The translations under genes were made by a program, and so were the position numbers. The notes under the pieces are model-generated. The model saw only the letters and a program-made list of their open reading frames with translations. It did no database searches and was not told the origin of the DNA. Positions 1 through 12,315 of a stretch of DNA of 64,000 bases are shown here, in pieces. The first letter of the stretch is position 1. The number at the start of each line of letters is the position of its first letter. The DNA lies in assembly GCA_030549335.1 (NCBI GenBank), contig CM060198.1, forward strand, positions 39,534,353 through 39,598,352, in the 5' to 3' direction. Source of the stretch: Pontederia crassipes. Lineage: Eukaryota; Streptophyta; Magnoliopsida; Commelinales; Pontederiaceae.

Positions 1-1793
1 CATATCATTCATCTTCAAAATGGTAAATGCAAAAAGCCAAAAGCTACTTATGTCTTGAGCAATGATCAAAGAAAAGTCATTTTGAATGGGTCAAGCAATT
101 AAAATTCTTCGACGGAGATATATCAAACATATCTTGTTATTTTTACTTGGACAATGAGAGGATACATGGGATGAAGAGTCATGATTGTCATATTTTTATG
201 CAAAGGCTGCTTCCAATTGCCTTTAAAGAACTTTTGCCAAAGGCCATTTGGAATGTTTTAATAGAGTTATTTATGTTCTTTAAAGAGCTTTGTGCATCCA
301 TCGTTCGGGAAGAAGACATCTCTCGATTAGAGGCTTCTATTGTGATTACCGTGTGCAAGGTTGAGAAGATATTTCCACCTTCTTTCTTTGATGTGATGGA
401 GCACTTGATTGTACATCTTCCATATGAAACAAAAGTGGTGGGTCCAGTTCAGTATCAATGGATTTATCCTTTCAAAAGGTGCATGTTATATTTGAAAAGG
501 AAGGCGAAGAATAAGGCGAAAATTGAAGGCTCCATATGTGAAGCATATTTCGTTGAGGAGTTGTCAAACTTCACTTTAAAGTACTTTGAGCCACACATAC
601 AATCACAACACACCCAAGTTCCAAAAAATGATTATGGCGGTGAAAGACATGAATATTCTATCCATCTTCAAGTACCCATATCGGCTTCTTTGTACAGGAC
701 TCAAAGTTGTCTTGAATTACAGAGATCTCACCGCCATTGAAAATTGTCCTTGCAAATTGTAGTGAAGTGATACCGTATCTTGAGTAAGACAATTTATTTT
801 AATATGTTATATAATTTAAAGTTAATTGTTGCTATGTGAACTCATTAATTGACAACTAAGAATTCAGGAAATTTGAAGAATTACAACGAGAAATTAGTCT
901 GTTAGTTTCAAATGATGAGTTATTGAAACTACGAGATGAACATTTTGCCGATTGGTTGAGACGTGAAGTGAGAATTCTCTTCGATTGCTCGTAATTATTA
1001 CATAAGTTTGTAACTTTTAATAAAGTTTTAGTTACTTTTCTTGTAGGTTATTAATGGCTGAGTCATAGATTTAAAAATATGAGATCTAGGTCATGGCCCG
1101 AAGAAATAAGTTCTTAGCTACTGCGGCGTCATAGTCAATGGATATCGGTTCCATAAAGAAGAATATAGTCAACAATGTTCAACTATTAATTGTGCCATAT
1201 CTATTCAAGGAAGCATGTACGGGGACAATGACTTTGATTACCACGTGTTATAGAAGACATCATCGAATTGTCTTTTTTGGGAAAATCGAACAAAGTCATG
1301 GTGCTTAAATGTCGTTGGTTCGATCCAGAGAAAGGGAGTTAGGATCGATCAAAAGTTTAAATTGGTGGATATTAACCCCTCGATCAAGACTTCAGTCATA
1401 CGATCCATTCGTATTGGCGAAACAAGCGCAACAAGTGTACTACACTAGTATCCATCGAAAAGAACCAAGGATGAATGGTGGGAATCATGTAAGGTGAGAA
1501 GTAGACTATTCTTAGTAGAAACAATGATAGATGATAATGAAACATCATCCATATACAACGATGTGCCCATGGATGATTATTATCAAGAAGATAGAGTGAA
1601 TGAGATGATTGATAAAGCCGATGGAGTTGAGAATATTTAATTTGTCGATGACGTTGAGCCAGTGGAAGAGTTCAATTCAAATGACTTCTTAGAAGTGAAC
1701 TTTGACCATTTCATTGACGACGACTCGAATCAAGATTATAGCGACGATGACGAAGATGACGAAAATGAATCAGAATACGAAATAAGTGAATGA
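1..1793 (+). pseudogene. TNP2-like CACTA transposase, 3' part (DUF4218 + DUF4216), degenerate
   Basis: The C-terminal half of the CACTA transposase, which in this family binds and cuts the element ends. DUF4218 hallmarks lie at about 165-575: the MKSHDC motif then QRLLPIAF, a SFFDVMEHL..VHLPYE stretch, YPFKR, and GSICEAYFVEE. Plausible GT-AG introns are at 784-867 and 968-1046. DUF4216 follows, with VNGYRFH near 1138 and DPFVLAKQAQQVYY at about 1400-1441. An Asp/Glu-rich tail ends at the stop 1791-1793. The frame is broken: it is one base short near 95 where the usual EW motif should read through, shifts again near 640, and shifts repeatedly through DUF4216, with an in-frame stop in the acidic tail near 1638. 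The catalytic N-terminal part lies off-window. It reads as an inactive copy. Confidence 0.88.
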
Positions 1794-1873
1794 ATCCCAT
1801 AGTTCTTCTAATGACACAAGCTTCTTACTTTTTTTAGTTCTTCTAAAGACAAGATTGTTACTTTTTTTTAGTC

Positions 1874-2200
1874 ATGGTTACTAGAGGTCGAGCATCTAGG
1901 TCATCTCGCTCTTCTAGGCATTCACTCCAGATGAGTCTGCCATCGCAACCACCAGGTATTATATTTATTATTAGTTGCTTATTTATAGTTGATTATAATA
2001 GTTAAATTTATTTTTTAATAATATCAGTTGCTCCGCCGTCAACGGGGCACGTAGCCAGATCGTCACATAGTAGGCGATCCATTGGTGGGTCAGCTTCACG
2101 TATCACTCCAGGTACGTGTCACATAGTAGGTGATAGAGTTTTCTAAATATTTTTCTTTTGTGACAGTTGCTCCACCGTCGACGGGGCACGTAGTCGGGAC
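1874..2200 (+). pseudogene. 5' exons of second CACTA gene (TNPA-like), interrupted
   Basis: An ATG at 1874 opens a short Ser/Arg-rich exon (begins MVTRGRASRS) that ends at a good donor near 1961. The next exon runs 2028-2111 between AG and GT splice signals. A near-copy of the start of that exon reappears after another AG at 2167 and is cut off near 2200 by the retrotransposon block. The remaining exons are at 20826-22222 on the far side. In CACTA elements the second gene encodes the DNA-binding partner of the transposase. The start choice rests on the exon structure and position just after the transposase stop. Confidence 0.6.
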
Positions 2201-2209
2201 ATGTCGATC

Positions 2210-3762
2210 AAATTTTTTATAAATTAAAATAAAGTAAATAAAATAATATGATAAGATATTGTAATTTAATTTTAAAATATCAGTAACATAGTTGTCATAC
2301 TAGCATTTTGATACTTCACTCGAACGAGTTTAAGAGTTTAGGTCGAAAAATCGAGTCAACTTGATATAAACTTAGAATATGGACTAAACTCGTTTGGAAT
2401 TGCATTTTAAGCCGTTAGAATCATTAAATTCGTATGAATAAGTACTAAGGTTGTCGACTCTATGACAAACGCTCCATCTTGCTATGTTGGTTGTGATGGT
2501 TGAAGTTAATTGATAGGTTTAGGTCCAAACCCAACATTGACCTTTTTTCCCTTTCTTTTTTATTCTCCTTTGTTATTTCCTTTTCAATTAGTTTTTTTCA
2601 CTAATATCAGTGTTAAGAAAAATATAAAGTTTCCAACTCCCAAATATCATTAACTAATTCCAAGTGAGTAAGCAATAAAATTCAAGGCAATCTGACCTAG
2701 GGTTTATGCTCTAGTAGATTGTGTATCATTGAATGATTAATTTATATCTTTAACAATACTTATCCATTTGATGAGATCCTAATTTTCCTAGAATCTAGAC
2801 TTCAGTAGAGTTCAGACATAAAAATTATAGAATTTAATCCTTGTAGGCCCTTATAAAAAATTAATCTATTCATGTCATGTTTTGTTTATGTCCTGGAATA
2901 TGACAGAAGAATCACTATATAATGAAAAATTAATTTCATCCAAAATACAAGTCCAAGTAGGATGATTCCACTTCTCACCGAACCCGTAGAATGTCTAATT
3001 AATCATATTCAAGTTTCAAACCCTAATATTCTAACCGTGCCCTAATTTACAATTTGAAGGTATATTAGACTCTGGTTAGGATGAGGGACCAGTGAACTTA
3101 AGTACAAAACTTCCCCTATAAAACTTCTTTTTAGGTGATTCCAGAGGCCATGGAAAGCTAACTTCGAACGAATGGAGCAAGAAAAATTTTAGAATTTATG
3201 GAGAAAGAAACATAAAGCTATGATCTCACGAACTGGAAAATCAATTTCGGATCCAGGGATTCAACTTAAACAATCAGTGTTACTGAATTTCTTCTGCCCG
3301 TTCCAGTAGGGATGTCGACTTGAAAATTTTTTTGATCTCGGAAGATATGATTACTTAATTTATGTATTATTTTTAGATTTTTAACACATCATATGGAAGT
3401 TTGAAAAAATCATTTTCTAAACTGTTGGTGCCTGCTTCAGTGGGATCTTTCACCCACATTTTTTTTTGAAATGAAGGTCCAATCATATTATTTGGTTAAA
3501 AATTGGTGTTAACCTTTAATTAACCTTAGTTAATTATAGTTAAACATATTTATTATTATATTTTAAAAAATATTATAATTTATTCCTAATAATCCTATAT
3601 AATTTCTTTGTAACTTTTGTCGATAATTTAATTATCATTATGCTTTAATCCAAAAGTTAATTGCTATATGCAACCATGACTATATAAGCATCTACACTAA
3701 CTTAATATTATAATTAAAAGTATTATTAAATATAGATGATGTTTGTGGAGAACGTTTGTGAC
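2210..3762 (-). repeat. Element D 3' LTR (left, probably truncated)
   Basis: On the minus strand the LTR begins TGTCACAAACG at 3762, directly after a purine-rich tract (3763-3776). The part 2685-3762 aligns with 15639-16728 and, inverted, with 23451-24510. Sequence left of 2685 aligns only weakly with the other copies. Everything from about 2210 to 2685 (AT-rich, no ORF) is assigned here by position only. The expected full length from the right LTR is about 2.7 kb, so this copy seems shortened. Confidence 0.6.
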
Positions 3763-6700
3763 AGTTCTCCCCTCCTTAAAAAATTTTGTCCCCGAATTTT
3801 AGATGCATGTTCCGAAGAATAAAAATGAATACTTCTTTCTTATTTGGTCATTCTCACTTCCAACTTTCTCTTCACCTGAATGATTTTTTTTCCTATCACA
3901 CTAGCACTAAAGGAATTTTTCTTTCCCAAAATTCATTTTCCTTGTCCCTTATAATTTATACTGTATTTTCTTCTCGAGACAAATATTCTTATACTAGAAT
4001 AGATTGAGTTTCTCTTTATATGTAGAAGGTTGCTCTGCAATTTATTGATGGTACTAGAATATCACAACCCAAAGGAGATGAGGAAAGCTGGTTGTTGCAT
4101 CAATCTAGATGAGTTAGCACCCATTTCACATGGACATAATAACAAGGGTTTGAAGACCAATGGACGACTAGGTGGAATAGCAAGGAAAATCTCAGTTTCA
4201 CTTGATGATGACATAATTACAAACACAATATTTTGATTTTTTTTTGTGCCAACAAGTATGTCGAAAAACCACCAAGTATGTCGACTATGTGTTTACTTAG
4301 TATGCTTTACAAGATTTGACATTGATCATTCCTATGATTTGAGTTTTGATATCTATAGTTGTTGGACTTCTAGCTGAAGATTAGCCAAAGGGCAAATACG
4401 ATGGTTTAAGAATCTTACTTAGCATATTCCTGATCGTCATAGTCATAGCAACCAGTGACTCATTGCAATTAGAGACTTCAGATAGGGAAAAGAAAAAGAT
4501 CTTGATCAAGTTGACCAGAGATGGACAGAGGCAAAAACTTTTGTTGATTGATGAGCTTGTCTAAAAGGGATTTGATCAATATCATTGAACATAGAAACAT
4601 TGAAGATATCATGAATACACAATATCTCTGTGGGTAGAGCTTAACAAATAAACAGTTGACCCAATACATTCTAAAATCTGATATAGGTCTATGTATTACG
4701 AACATAACTTCCTTCATTAGCTTACTAAAATTCCTTTGACTATAATATTTTTTTTGAATGTATGTCTTTAGCATTCCATAAAAGGATTAATTCTTTCATC
4801 TAGTTTTGTTGTCCATGACTAATTTTATACATGGTTGTGAGTGAAAAAAAAAAACTAATTGCAAGGAAATCTTCAAATATTTGACAAATGCATAACAAGG
4901 ATAATAGGTAAAATTTGAACAATTATAGAGTCTATGATGATAAGCAAAAGAAGATGACACATATAAATAAGGGGAATGAGCACTGATTATCACGTATTCA
5001 TAGGTTAAATGCTATCACTATCATTTGGAAGAATGATGATCGGTGTGAGTAACAATGAAATTTATGAATAAGATTTTCCCTCTCTAATTGATTTACAATG
5101 ATAAAATATCGATTCGAGTTTGCGATCAAGGATCAGAAAGGCGTCTAATCACTCATTCGTTAAACCTCCAACCAACATTTCATGATTGATGAACACCCAA
5201 TTAAAGCTCTCAATAGATGATGCATCACTCCAATAATCTTTCGAGAAACTTTCTCACAACTTTTAAACTTCCAAACTTGATGGATGTACTAATGTCCAAA
5301 ATGGTAAATTATTTATCACCCATAGAGGCGTGACAATTGTGAGTTAATCAATCACGCTAAGTGAGATATGATGAGCTAAAAGTTACTACTCAATTATGAC
5401 AAATTGCAATCGATGACAACTAATCAAGAATCGTCAATAATTGCAAAATTTATAAGAATGATGTTTGACAACGATGGATTGGAAGTTGACAATAATTCTA
5501 ATATGAATATAGACATTCAAGGTTTCATAGTGATTTCAAGATCACTTATAATAATTCACATTAGATGACGATAATTTAATGATCATCATAAAATTTGAAC
5601 CATATGAACTAGGTATCAATTTTCAACGCCAAACTGATTTGGTGGTTAGTTCTCTAATCCTTATGCGTAGTCTAATATTATTATCCATTTGTATAAAATG
5701 TTTATCATTTCTTATTAATATAGACATCTCATAATGTCTTCATAGGATTACAAGCATCTATTCTCTTACTGATTGTCCCTAAAGAACCTTCAATATCCCA
5801 TATAATATTCTCACGCAGGAGAAAGAAAATTCATACTCTCCTATACATGCATCCAACACAAATAATTTCTAATTTCATATTAAAGATCATTCATATATAT
5901 CTATAAAGTTTTAATTATCATATTCATATTTGACTTATGTTATTTATGGCACATTTTGGAAATTGATTTTTAAAGACTATTCAAAATAACATAACTATAT
6001 TGTAATCCGATTTTTCCTATCTTCTTACCCACATATTTTATTTGGATCAATCACAATCATGTATAATTAAGCTTCAAAGTCAATTTATACATAGGTTATT
6101 CAAAATTTTGGATACCCATATGAAAGAGTCGAACAAATATAGTGTTTAAAACCAAAGACTTGATTGTTAAACTTAGAATATCAATGATGTAATACATATC
6201 TATTATTTGATTCTCATACATATGGGTAATCTAATGTATGTTAAATACAAAACTATGAATGGTGGCTTGTAAATATCCTCTGATCACACCTTCTTATTCT
6301 TCTCAATAAGTTGTTCATACTCAGTCATATGTAAATGATTAGTTCATATTTTCTTAGATTGGGTACGAGGAAACACATCATGCTTCCTTTCTATATTAGG
6401 AAGAAGGCTTGCATGATAAATAATTGATCAATGTCATATTTTAGATGGTCATATGCACCAAGGATATGATTTGTTTTTCCTTAGAATTGATGTGATCTAA
6501 TACCTTGAGATAAAGCCAAAACTCACGCATAATTTGGCTCTTAGTTATATTTTTCCTATAGGAATTTTACGAAATAGTGTTTAATTTTTTTCATAATGTG
6601 TATGAATTTAGGAATTACGAGATCATAAGTTTATGAGTGGTTGAAAGACCAAGAATTTGTAATAATCATATAGAATTCCATGTATGTAACTTTTGAGATA

Positions 6701-7667
6701 TCACATTCTTTAACTTTAGCCAATGGTATGCCTATCTTAAATTCATTTGTGAGAATTTGGTAGTATTTGTAATTGATCAAGCAAGTTACTCATTCTTAAT
6801 AAGTTATTCTTCACAATCACTTAAAATGTATATAATTCATGCCCAACTAAGGAGCTTATCTTTCTTCTTGAAGAATAAATTCGAAGCTCAAAATTTCGAC
6901 TGAATGCACACCTCATCGGAATGCTCCTATAGTTCTTTTAATTTTATATGTGTTACAGGATAAGGAGTCTTATAACTAAGAATAGTTCTGTGGATTAGAT
7001 CCATAAAGAATTCTCTCTATCTCCTCGGTACATAATCTAAGCAGATCTTAATATTTTTACTAATTATATATATATATATGATTTGAATATCTTCCAATAG
7101 TGGCCTTTTCTATCTATATATCGATTACAGAAGTAAAGTAGGCTTATCATCCCTTTCTAATTAACATCTCTGTCATTACTATATAAATAATGCAAGAGGG
7201 GAAAATTCTAACACTTATCAGAAAATGTAACTCTTGATTTTCCTAATAACTCAAAATAAATTTCTTTCTTAAAACATTGTGAAGTGGCGTAATGATGAAC
7301 TAATCAATCCACTTCAGGTAAGACATTACAGTCTTAGCTATTTAAAGAAATAAAATATGTCATTGTTTCCCACTTAGTCACTTTGACTCTATATTCATTT
7401 ATATCTTTTGTAAGTACTACTAGTTTGATTCGTAACATTGCCAACATGAAACATTAATTGATGGACCCATTATGATCACATCATCACAAATGGAGGATCA
7501 TTACTGACATCAAATGCCACATCCTGTATTGATGCATGATGCATGAAATGAAAACGAACTCCTAATAGGTCGATCGTCAGACGAAGCAAATTTAAAAAGG
7601 CCAATAACATAAAATTAGCCCTCACCACATTACTTATGTGATGATATGTTTACCTCTTCAAAAATAA

Positions 7668-7813
7668 AATAAGAAAAGTAAGCAAAAGCATGAACTACTA
7701 ATCTAATGCCGATAATGTCATCTAACCTTAAACTTAAATAAATAAGAAAAGTAAGCAAAAGCATGAACTACTAATCTAATGCTGATAATGTCATCTAACC
7801 TTAAACTTAAGTA
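7668..7813. repeat. 73-bp tandem duplication near the D primer binding site
   Basis: Two copies of a 73-bp unit, 7668-7740 and 7741-7813, differ at only a few positions. They sit just inside the 5' LTR of D, in the untranslated leader next to the primer binding site. The copies are far more alike than D's two LTRs, so the duplication is younger than the insertion of D. Confidence 0.85.
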
Positions 7814-7840
7814 ATACTATCTACAAAATCTTAAACCTAA

Positions 7841-7852
7841 GCTCTGATACCA
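7841..7852 (-). other. Primer binding site of element D (initiator tRNA-Met)
   Basis: Read on the minus strand this is TGGTATCAGAGC, the usual plant initiator-Met primer site. It is separated by five bases from the LTR terminus at 7858. It fixes the minus orientation and the inner end of the 5' LTR. Confidence 0.85.
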
Positions 7853-7857
7853 AACTT

Positions 7858-8422
7858 TGTCACACCTCACTCGGCGACTAAGTTATAATCCCAACTATTA
7901 CCTTCCTTAATTATGTTTAGTAATTCTATAAATAAAATCAGTAAAACCTCTTCCTTTACTTATCTTATGTTATTTGCCAATACATACAAAAGATGCATAT
8001 ATATATTCATCAAAGTTAATGAAAAGTTATAAGACATAACATATTATCACTATTGTTTCATAACCCATTTCACATTTAACATCCCACAGGATCAAGTTTA
8101 ATACAACCTTAAAAATGATTCTAATAAACTCTATACAACTCTCCAGTTTATCTATTGCCTACATGTTTTCAAAAACAAAAGTGAAGGAAAAAAATGATAA
8201 AAGTGCTCTAGCGGTCGACCTCTTTTATATGCATCAAAAGCAAGCTTCGAGTTTACTCAACTCGAGTACTTAGAATTATCTGAAAATTCAACAAGGGTAA
8301 TGTGAAGAACAATCGTTTGCTCAGAGAATGGAATAAATGTACAACATAGGGGAACAATACGAGTTCATATAGCATTTAAATAATCATATTTTTTTCATAT
8401 GAGAAAATATTTAAAGCATAAC
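7858..8422 (-). repeat. Element D 5' LTR, inner part
   Basis: Starts TGTCACACC next to the primer binding site. It is cut at 8422/8423 by the insertion of Tat-like element J. The LTR resumes at about 14566. It includes ordinary AT-rich LTR sequence and no ORF. Confidence 0.7.
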
Positions 8423-10660
8423 TGATCACTAGCTGATCGTATTAGGTTTTTATCCCATTTTCTATTCATTTCACCCTTATCGAGCCTTCATTTTGCCTTA
8501 CTTTTGACCAATTATGCATGGAATGCAATGGATTGTAATAACCAGCTGATCATCCTCATTTTACACTTAATTTTATGTGCATAAAGGTTCTGAATTGCTA
8601 AAATCCATAAAAATATCAATTCTATGCCAAGTTATCATTTTTCGAGCAAGTTATCTTTCCAATGTGCAAAGTTATCATTTTACTAATTGAGCTGATTTCT
8701 AGTTGTTATCTTGCCCTAAATCCCTTGTCATTATGAATGAATCGTATTTGGATGACCATGTTTCAACTTGTGCAAAGTTATCATTCCATTTCACAAGTTA
8801 TCATTTTTGCTGCTAAGTTATCGTTTTTAGTGCAAAATTGTCATTTCGATGTGCAAGGTTATCATTTTTGCATAAAGGCATTAGGCAATTATTAAATTAC
8901 TGTCCTAACTCCTTGCTTCTCTGATTTGATCACATTTGGATAACCACAACTAAGTTTATAACAAGTTATCATTTTATGGTACAAAGTTATCATTCTAGAC
9001 ATAAAAGTTATCATTTCTAATTAAGAATTTCATTCCTGCACAACACCAAATCTTATTTGACAATAGAGCTGATATAAGTTGATGTCCTAATCCTTATTTG
9101 TCTAAATCTTATTTGAGGACTATGATCTTGGCTATGTTGGCTCTTTTAGCAGGTACAACAATGTTGCAACAAGGCTGCGCAAGCTGGAAAGGTGGGGGGA
9201 CCACCGGTACTGTCCAAAAAGGCAATCTGATTTCTGCTGGAATCTAAGGACCACTGGACAGGTGGCTTGAATCAAGAGAATAGAACCTTCTCATCCGCAT
9301 CCAAGGGTGAGGAGAGGACAGATATAAGCTGAAAATTTTGGATGGAAAAGGGGGCTGGCCATTGCAAGGATTTCTGCAGAAAGGAACTGAAGAGCTGCAA
9401 CATCCTGATTTCCTGTCGACAGCATCAATTCAGGATGTTTTGTATCAATTTTTCCTTCTATTGTTTATCAAACTTTGTAATTATGAGGAGCTAAATCCTA
9501 TTTCTCCTAAGATAGGGTAGTAGTTTTATACAAGTTATGGATGGAGTTGGACAGCACTGATTTCCTGCACTGTTATCAGCATTATTCTGATTTCTGAAAT
9601 CTGATTTGTACTTGAATCTGTTTGTCATTGAGAAACTCTAGTTGAATGAGCAACTGAGAGGTTGATTTGTAGTTTCAATCTGGTTCAGAAATGAATTAAG
9701 ATGCCATGATATTTCTATGATTCAATTCTGTTATTGCCACTGATTTTTCTGATTTTAATATGTTACAGATATATGTTTTTCTGATTTTTATGGAAATATG
9801 CTTGTTATTATGAAACCCTATTTCAATCAACCACTGAGAGGTGGACTTATGGCTTTCTTGATGTTCAGAGATGAACCAAGGAGTAATGACAATTGCTGAA
9901 TTTCCAACCTGTGATTGTGTGCTTATTGTTTCCAACTAATTAGTGTTAGTGTGGATTTCAGTTTAAATTGCAGTCGAGAGACTGATTTCAAATCCACTTG
10001 TTGTTTGGAGATAAACCAAGAAACACTAGCATTAACATTGGACAGATTTCATTCCTGCCTAGTTATTGAAGTAAATTTCTCATTGTTATGAATGCAATTG
10101 GTTGTTATCATTTCAGATTTCACTAAATTGTCAAATCTGAAAGGATTTGGCAATTTCAGTGAGGAACTTCAATTTGTGCTTAAGGGTAACTTGATATCAG
10201 TAAGGATTCCCTTCTCACTCAACTTAACTAATTAATCATATGTGAATGTGATAATTAGTCCTGGTTTAACCAAGCTGTGATAATAGTCCATTTTCAATTT
10301 GAGTTGAATTTGACATACATTGATAACTTGTCCCATTCCATCCATACTTGAATTAGATGAACCCCAATTCCTAGGAGACATTTTCCATTGATTGATACAC
10401 TCTATTCTGTCCTTAGTTAGCCTTTAAAATTCAGTTTAGATAAATTTATAAAACTCTAAAAAGAGTTATCCTTTTGGCCACAATTAAAAATTTGTTTCCT
10501 TATTTTCTTGAATTCTTGTTTTTGTCACTTAAAGTGGGCTAGTCTAGATTATTTTAGGTTGCCATTGGCTTCAAATCACTTTGGATACAACATTTGGATT
10601 TATTACAATTGACCTGTGCATTGTAGTAGAGAGTGAGTTAGGGGGTTGATCCAAGTATTG
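8423..10660 (+). repeat. Element J left LTR
   Basis: About 2.24 kb starting TGATCACTAG, matching 12316-14565 along its length. It carries at least ten copies of a short motif around AAGTTATCATT between 8629 and 9020, then diverged internal repeats around GAGAGGTTGATTTG. The right boundary is uncertain by about ten bases because the LTR runs into pol sequence without a canonical CA end. Small ORFs such as 9338-9520 and 9696-9935 are chance frames in the LTR. Confidence 0.8.
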
Positions 10661-12315
10661 AAATCTAGATGGAGTGGACCCTTCAAGGTCCACAAGGTTT
10701 ATCCTTTTGGGGTTGTGGACCTTGTCAATGACAATGCTGATATATTCAAGGTCAATGGACAAAGATTGAAGCTTTACAATCCCACAGCCATGGATTCAGC
10801 TAAGTAGGTGCTGATATTACAAGATCCACCACATTTGCCTAGCTGATTTCCAATGCAACAATGTCTAGCCTAAGACAAGGAGGCAACCCAAGCCATTTTA
10901 TACCTAATTTTCTCTATTTTACAGGAATAAATCAGGGAAGAATCAGATCTATCCATAAATTTTCAATTAGGGAGTACTCCTACACTCAATTTTGATTTTC
11001 TCACTGAAATACCAATGATAACTGATATTATCTTCCACTTCATGCTACAATTATCATATTGACATCTGAATTATCATTCATATCAGTCATCCAAATCTAT
11101 CATTGCTGAATTTCAGTACATTTCAGTGCATTATTGAATTGTGCATCCTAAAAATCTGATATTGCAGATTTCATTGATATCCTCTATTTCTCTGCATAAT
11201 GGATTGCAAATATACAAGTATGGATCCCCCAAAGCACCTGGTTGAGATGCAGAATGGATCAAATGCACAACTCCATGAATTTGATACCCTCCCAACCCTC
11301 TCCCTTGCCTATCTTTTTCACCACTGTGGACAGTGCTGAGAATAAGTTTGGGGGAGGAAATCTGGTGCTTTTCTAAACTTTATACCATGTTTTCAATCTA
11401 TTATAATGCTCATATCATCATTTATCACCAGGCTATCACTGTTTTGAACAAGTTATCATTGGTTTCATTCGGTTATCATTAGTTTTGACAAGTTATCATT
11501 GGTTATCACAGATTGTGCTTAATTCAATCCTTGCCTTCATTTTAACTCTAAAATGGGTGAAATTCTTTAATATGACAGTTAGTACACTCCAATACCAAGT
11601 GGTCAATTTGTCCATTAGTCTTCTTGCTTCAATCAACCTACTCATTCAGGTGCATTTGAATCAAAATCTCAGCTAAAATTTTTTCTCTTTTTGTGGGTAA
11701 CACTAGCTAACATTCATGGATTGATTTGATGATATAAGATGTCTAGAAGTGACTTGACCCTTTGGACTAAGGGATCTAAACCTTACTTTAGTTAGAATTA
11801 TTGCTCACTTCATGAATAGAATAGGAAAAGAAAAAATGAGAAAAAGGAAAAGTGAAAAGTTGCATTTCTGCATTGCATGCATGCATCAATAAAGAGAGTG
11901 AAATTCCAAAAAAGAACCTCTCCTGAATAAAGCCAAGATTTTTATCATGTGACCAACATGAATAAAAATCAGGTTCAAACCTATTTATTGCATCCTCATG
12001 AATAAAAGTCAGGTTTTCAAACATGTTTAAGCAGTGAAAACTCTGTTCATAAAGAGATTTGTAGTTCAACCTTTTAGTAAAGTTGACAATTCTTACTGCT
12101 AGTACTTCTTTCATGGCTTAAATTTGCTTTGTCCTTTGTGATTCCTTAGCTAGAAATTGAGTTTTGGGAAGAATGGGGTGTTGGCAAAGTGGGAAACTCA
12201 TTGGACTTTAAGTAGCTGGATTTTAATTCATTTGTGAACTGTTTAATTCAAGTTTGTTCTAAATATCTGAATTGTTTTGCTTGAGGACAAGAAAAAGGCT
12301 AAGCTTGGGGGAGTT
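10661..12315 (+). mobile_element. Element J internal remnant: end of pol, spacer, polypurine tract
   Basis: At 10661-10806 the plus strand encodes the last residues of a Tat-type pol (RWSGPFKV, then YPFGVVDL, FKVNGQRLKLYNP), ending at an in-place stop. About 1.5 kb of non-coding spacer follows, including another cluster of GTTATCATT motifs at 11405-11510. The polypurine tract ends at 12315. The same order (pol end, spacer, tract, LTR) appears inverted in element G/H at 38419-40135. The short ORFs at 11485-11676 and 11788-12114 lie in the spacer and look accidental. Confidence 0.72.

Larger units (their letters stand above)
1..2210 (+). mobile_element. CACTA (En/Spm) DNA transposon, left segment
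   Basis: This is the left part of a CACTA transposon read on the plus strand. Its 5' terminus is outside the window. It holds a TNP2-type transposase remnant (1-1793) and the first exons of the second CACTA gene (1874-2200). The same element resumes near 20790 and ends at 22977, so about 18.6 kb of LTR retrotransposons lie inside it. The left break point is not resolved; recognisable transposon coding sequence stops near 2200. I could not find a clean target duplication for the interrupting block. The family call rests on both genes and on the terminus at 22977. Confidence 0.85.
3763..7857 (-). mobile_element. Element D internal region, heavily decayed
   Basis: About 4.1 kb without a usable reading frame. 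Near 3790-3870 the minus strand resembles the pol tail just after the chromodomain, with a PPT at 3763-3776. Around 6840-6910 the minus strand resembles the RT segment that in element A encodes the FVKKKDG region. The region is much shorter than the roughly 5 kb of A's internal part. The short ORFs here (for example 3786-4007, 4030-4236, 4478-4774 and 4796-4993) match nothing I recognise and look like chance frames. Many breaks. Confidence 0.55.

Noticed and set aside
4030-4236. A 68-residue plus-strand ORF that might be a small host gene
   Set aside because: It lies in element D's decayed interior, has no recognisable domain, and codon content looks random.
9696-9935. A minus-strand ORF starting METISTQSQVGNS that recurs at 13630-13839
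   Set aside because: It recurs because it lies in the two LTRs of element J; it has no features of a real protein.
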